From assembly GCA_014729945.1 (NCBI GenBank), contig WJJC01000099.1:1-6615 (forward strand): a stretch of 6,615 nt of DNA, read 5' to 3'. A model generated the notes under the pieces. That model searched no databases. It was not told the DNA's origin and saw only the letters and a program-made list of their open reading frames with translations. Both the position numbers and the translations under genes were made by a program. Below are positions 6,245 through 6,615 of the stretch, piece after piece. Numbering within the stretch: position 1 is the first letter of the stretch; every line of letters begins with the position of its first letter. The stretch is from Candidatus Bathyarchaeota archaeon. Lineage in GTDB: Archaea > Thermoproteota > Bathyarchaeia > TCS64.

Positions 6245-6615
6245 GTGTTGGGGGAAGTAAGTCTAAAGGAACTAAAAAACGAGGTAACCCAGTTACGTGT
6301 GGATATAAACAGGATATCCGATGCCATAGTGGAGCAACGCATAGGAAGCGTTGAGAAGGCAATAGCCTCGAAACATATGAAGGTCTACGCAAACCAAGCA
6401 ACGAGTTATCTCAAGGACTCTATCCAGAAATGCGTTAATATGGAATGCAGCAGAAATCAGGAATGCCTTGAAACGTTTAAAGACGAGGCAAACACGGTCC
6501 TAGGTTCCGTTGAGAGTCCGAGTATAGATGAGGTTTTTAAAAGGATTCATGAAAGATTAACGAGTATTCAATCCGTGATAAATGAGGCTGAGTCCAAACC
6601 CTGTAGGACATGTTA
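6245..6615 (+). CDS. Unrecognised helical Cys-containing protein (3' end outside the window)
   Basis: The frame from GTG at 6245 stays open to the window end, giving at least 123 residues; the upstream frame is closed by TAG at 6221-6223. TTG at 6239 or 6248 are alternative starts. The product is not recognised. It is rich in Glu, Lys, Ser and Ile with heptad-like helical stretches (10-60 and 90-117). It carries C63, C68 and C74, then C120-x2-C123 at the cut end, which may begin a metal-binding motif. The composition is that of a real soluble protein, and the opposite-strand frame (6195-6401) is a low-quality shadow. It is transcribed divergently from the PK_C operon and may share its control region. 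Confidence 0.7.
   Translation, partial: MLGEVSLKELKNEVTQLRVDINRISDAIVEQRIGSVEKAIASKHMKVYANQATSYLKDSIQKCVNMECSRNQECLETFKDEANTVLGSVESPSIDEVFKRIHERLTSIQSVINEAESKPCRTC

Noticed and set aside
1..6615. CRISPR arrays, tRNA or rRNA genes, insertion sequences
   Set aside because: No spaced repeats, no cloverleaf-like or rRNA-like stretches and no transposase or terminal repeats were seen.

Overview
This is a gene-dense window that looks archaeal. The evidence is AT-rich TATA-like boxes upstream of genes, Shine-Dalgarno matches of the GGTG and GAGGT type, frequent AGA/AGG/ATA codons, and protein families typical of anaerobic archaea: an acetyl-CoA synthase homologue, an Isf-type iron-sulfur flavoprotein, a stand-alone pyruvate-kinase C-terminal domain and a soluble GAF histidine kinase. 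The lineage cannot be named from the sequence alone; an anaerobic, CO/acetyl-CoA-metabolising archaeon fits best.

Plus strand, left part: the window opens inside a soluble two-GAF sensor histidine kinase (open to the left edge, stop at 1510). A short gap leads to a YkgJ/CxxCxxCC-type cysteine-cluster protein (1568-1999, TTG start). Next come 188 bases of AT-rich intergenic DNA with an inverted repeat around a TATA-like box, then a doubtful small Cys-containing ORF (2188-2373).

Minus strand, 6178 down to 2459: four genes point the same way. A PK_C-domain protein, a DsrE-like protein and an Isf-like flavoprotein form a tight operon with 0-10 base junctions. About 250 bases further on is a divergent acetyl-CoA synthase (CdhC/AcsB) homologue. 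It keeps all six A-cluster cysteines, but the normally Cys-Gly-Cys nickel site is Cys-Ser-Cys and much of the surrounding active-site consensus is lost. The other CODH/ACS subunits (CdhA/B/D/E) are not in the window. A near-identical ~25-base element lies upstream of both the PK_C operon and the acetyl-CoA synthase-like gene, suggesting shared control.

The DsrE-like gene carries an in-frame TAG at 5344-5346. The family-typical C-terminus continues in the same frame for 25 more codons to a second TAG, which directly abuts the flavoprotein ATG. This is either a nonsense mutation or a decoded amber codon (pyrrolysine or other readthrough).

Right edge: a divergently transcribed, helical, Cys-containing protein starts near 6245 and runs off the window.
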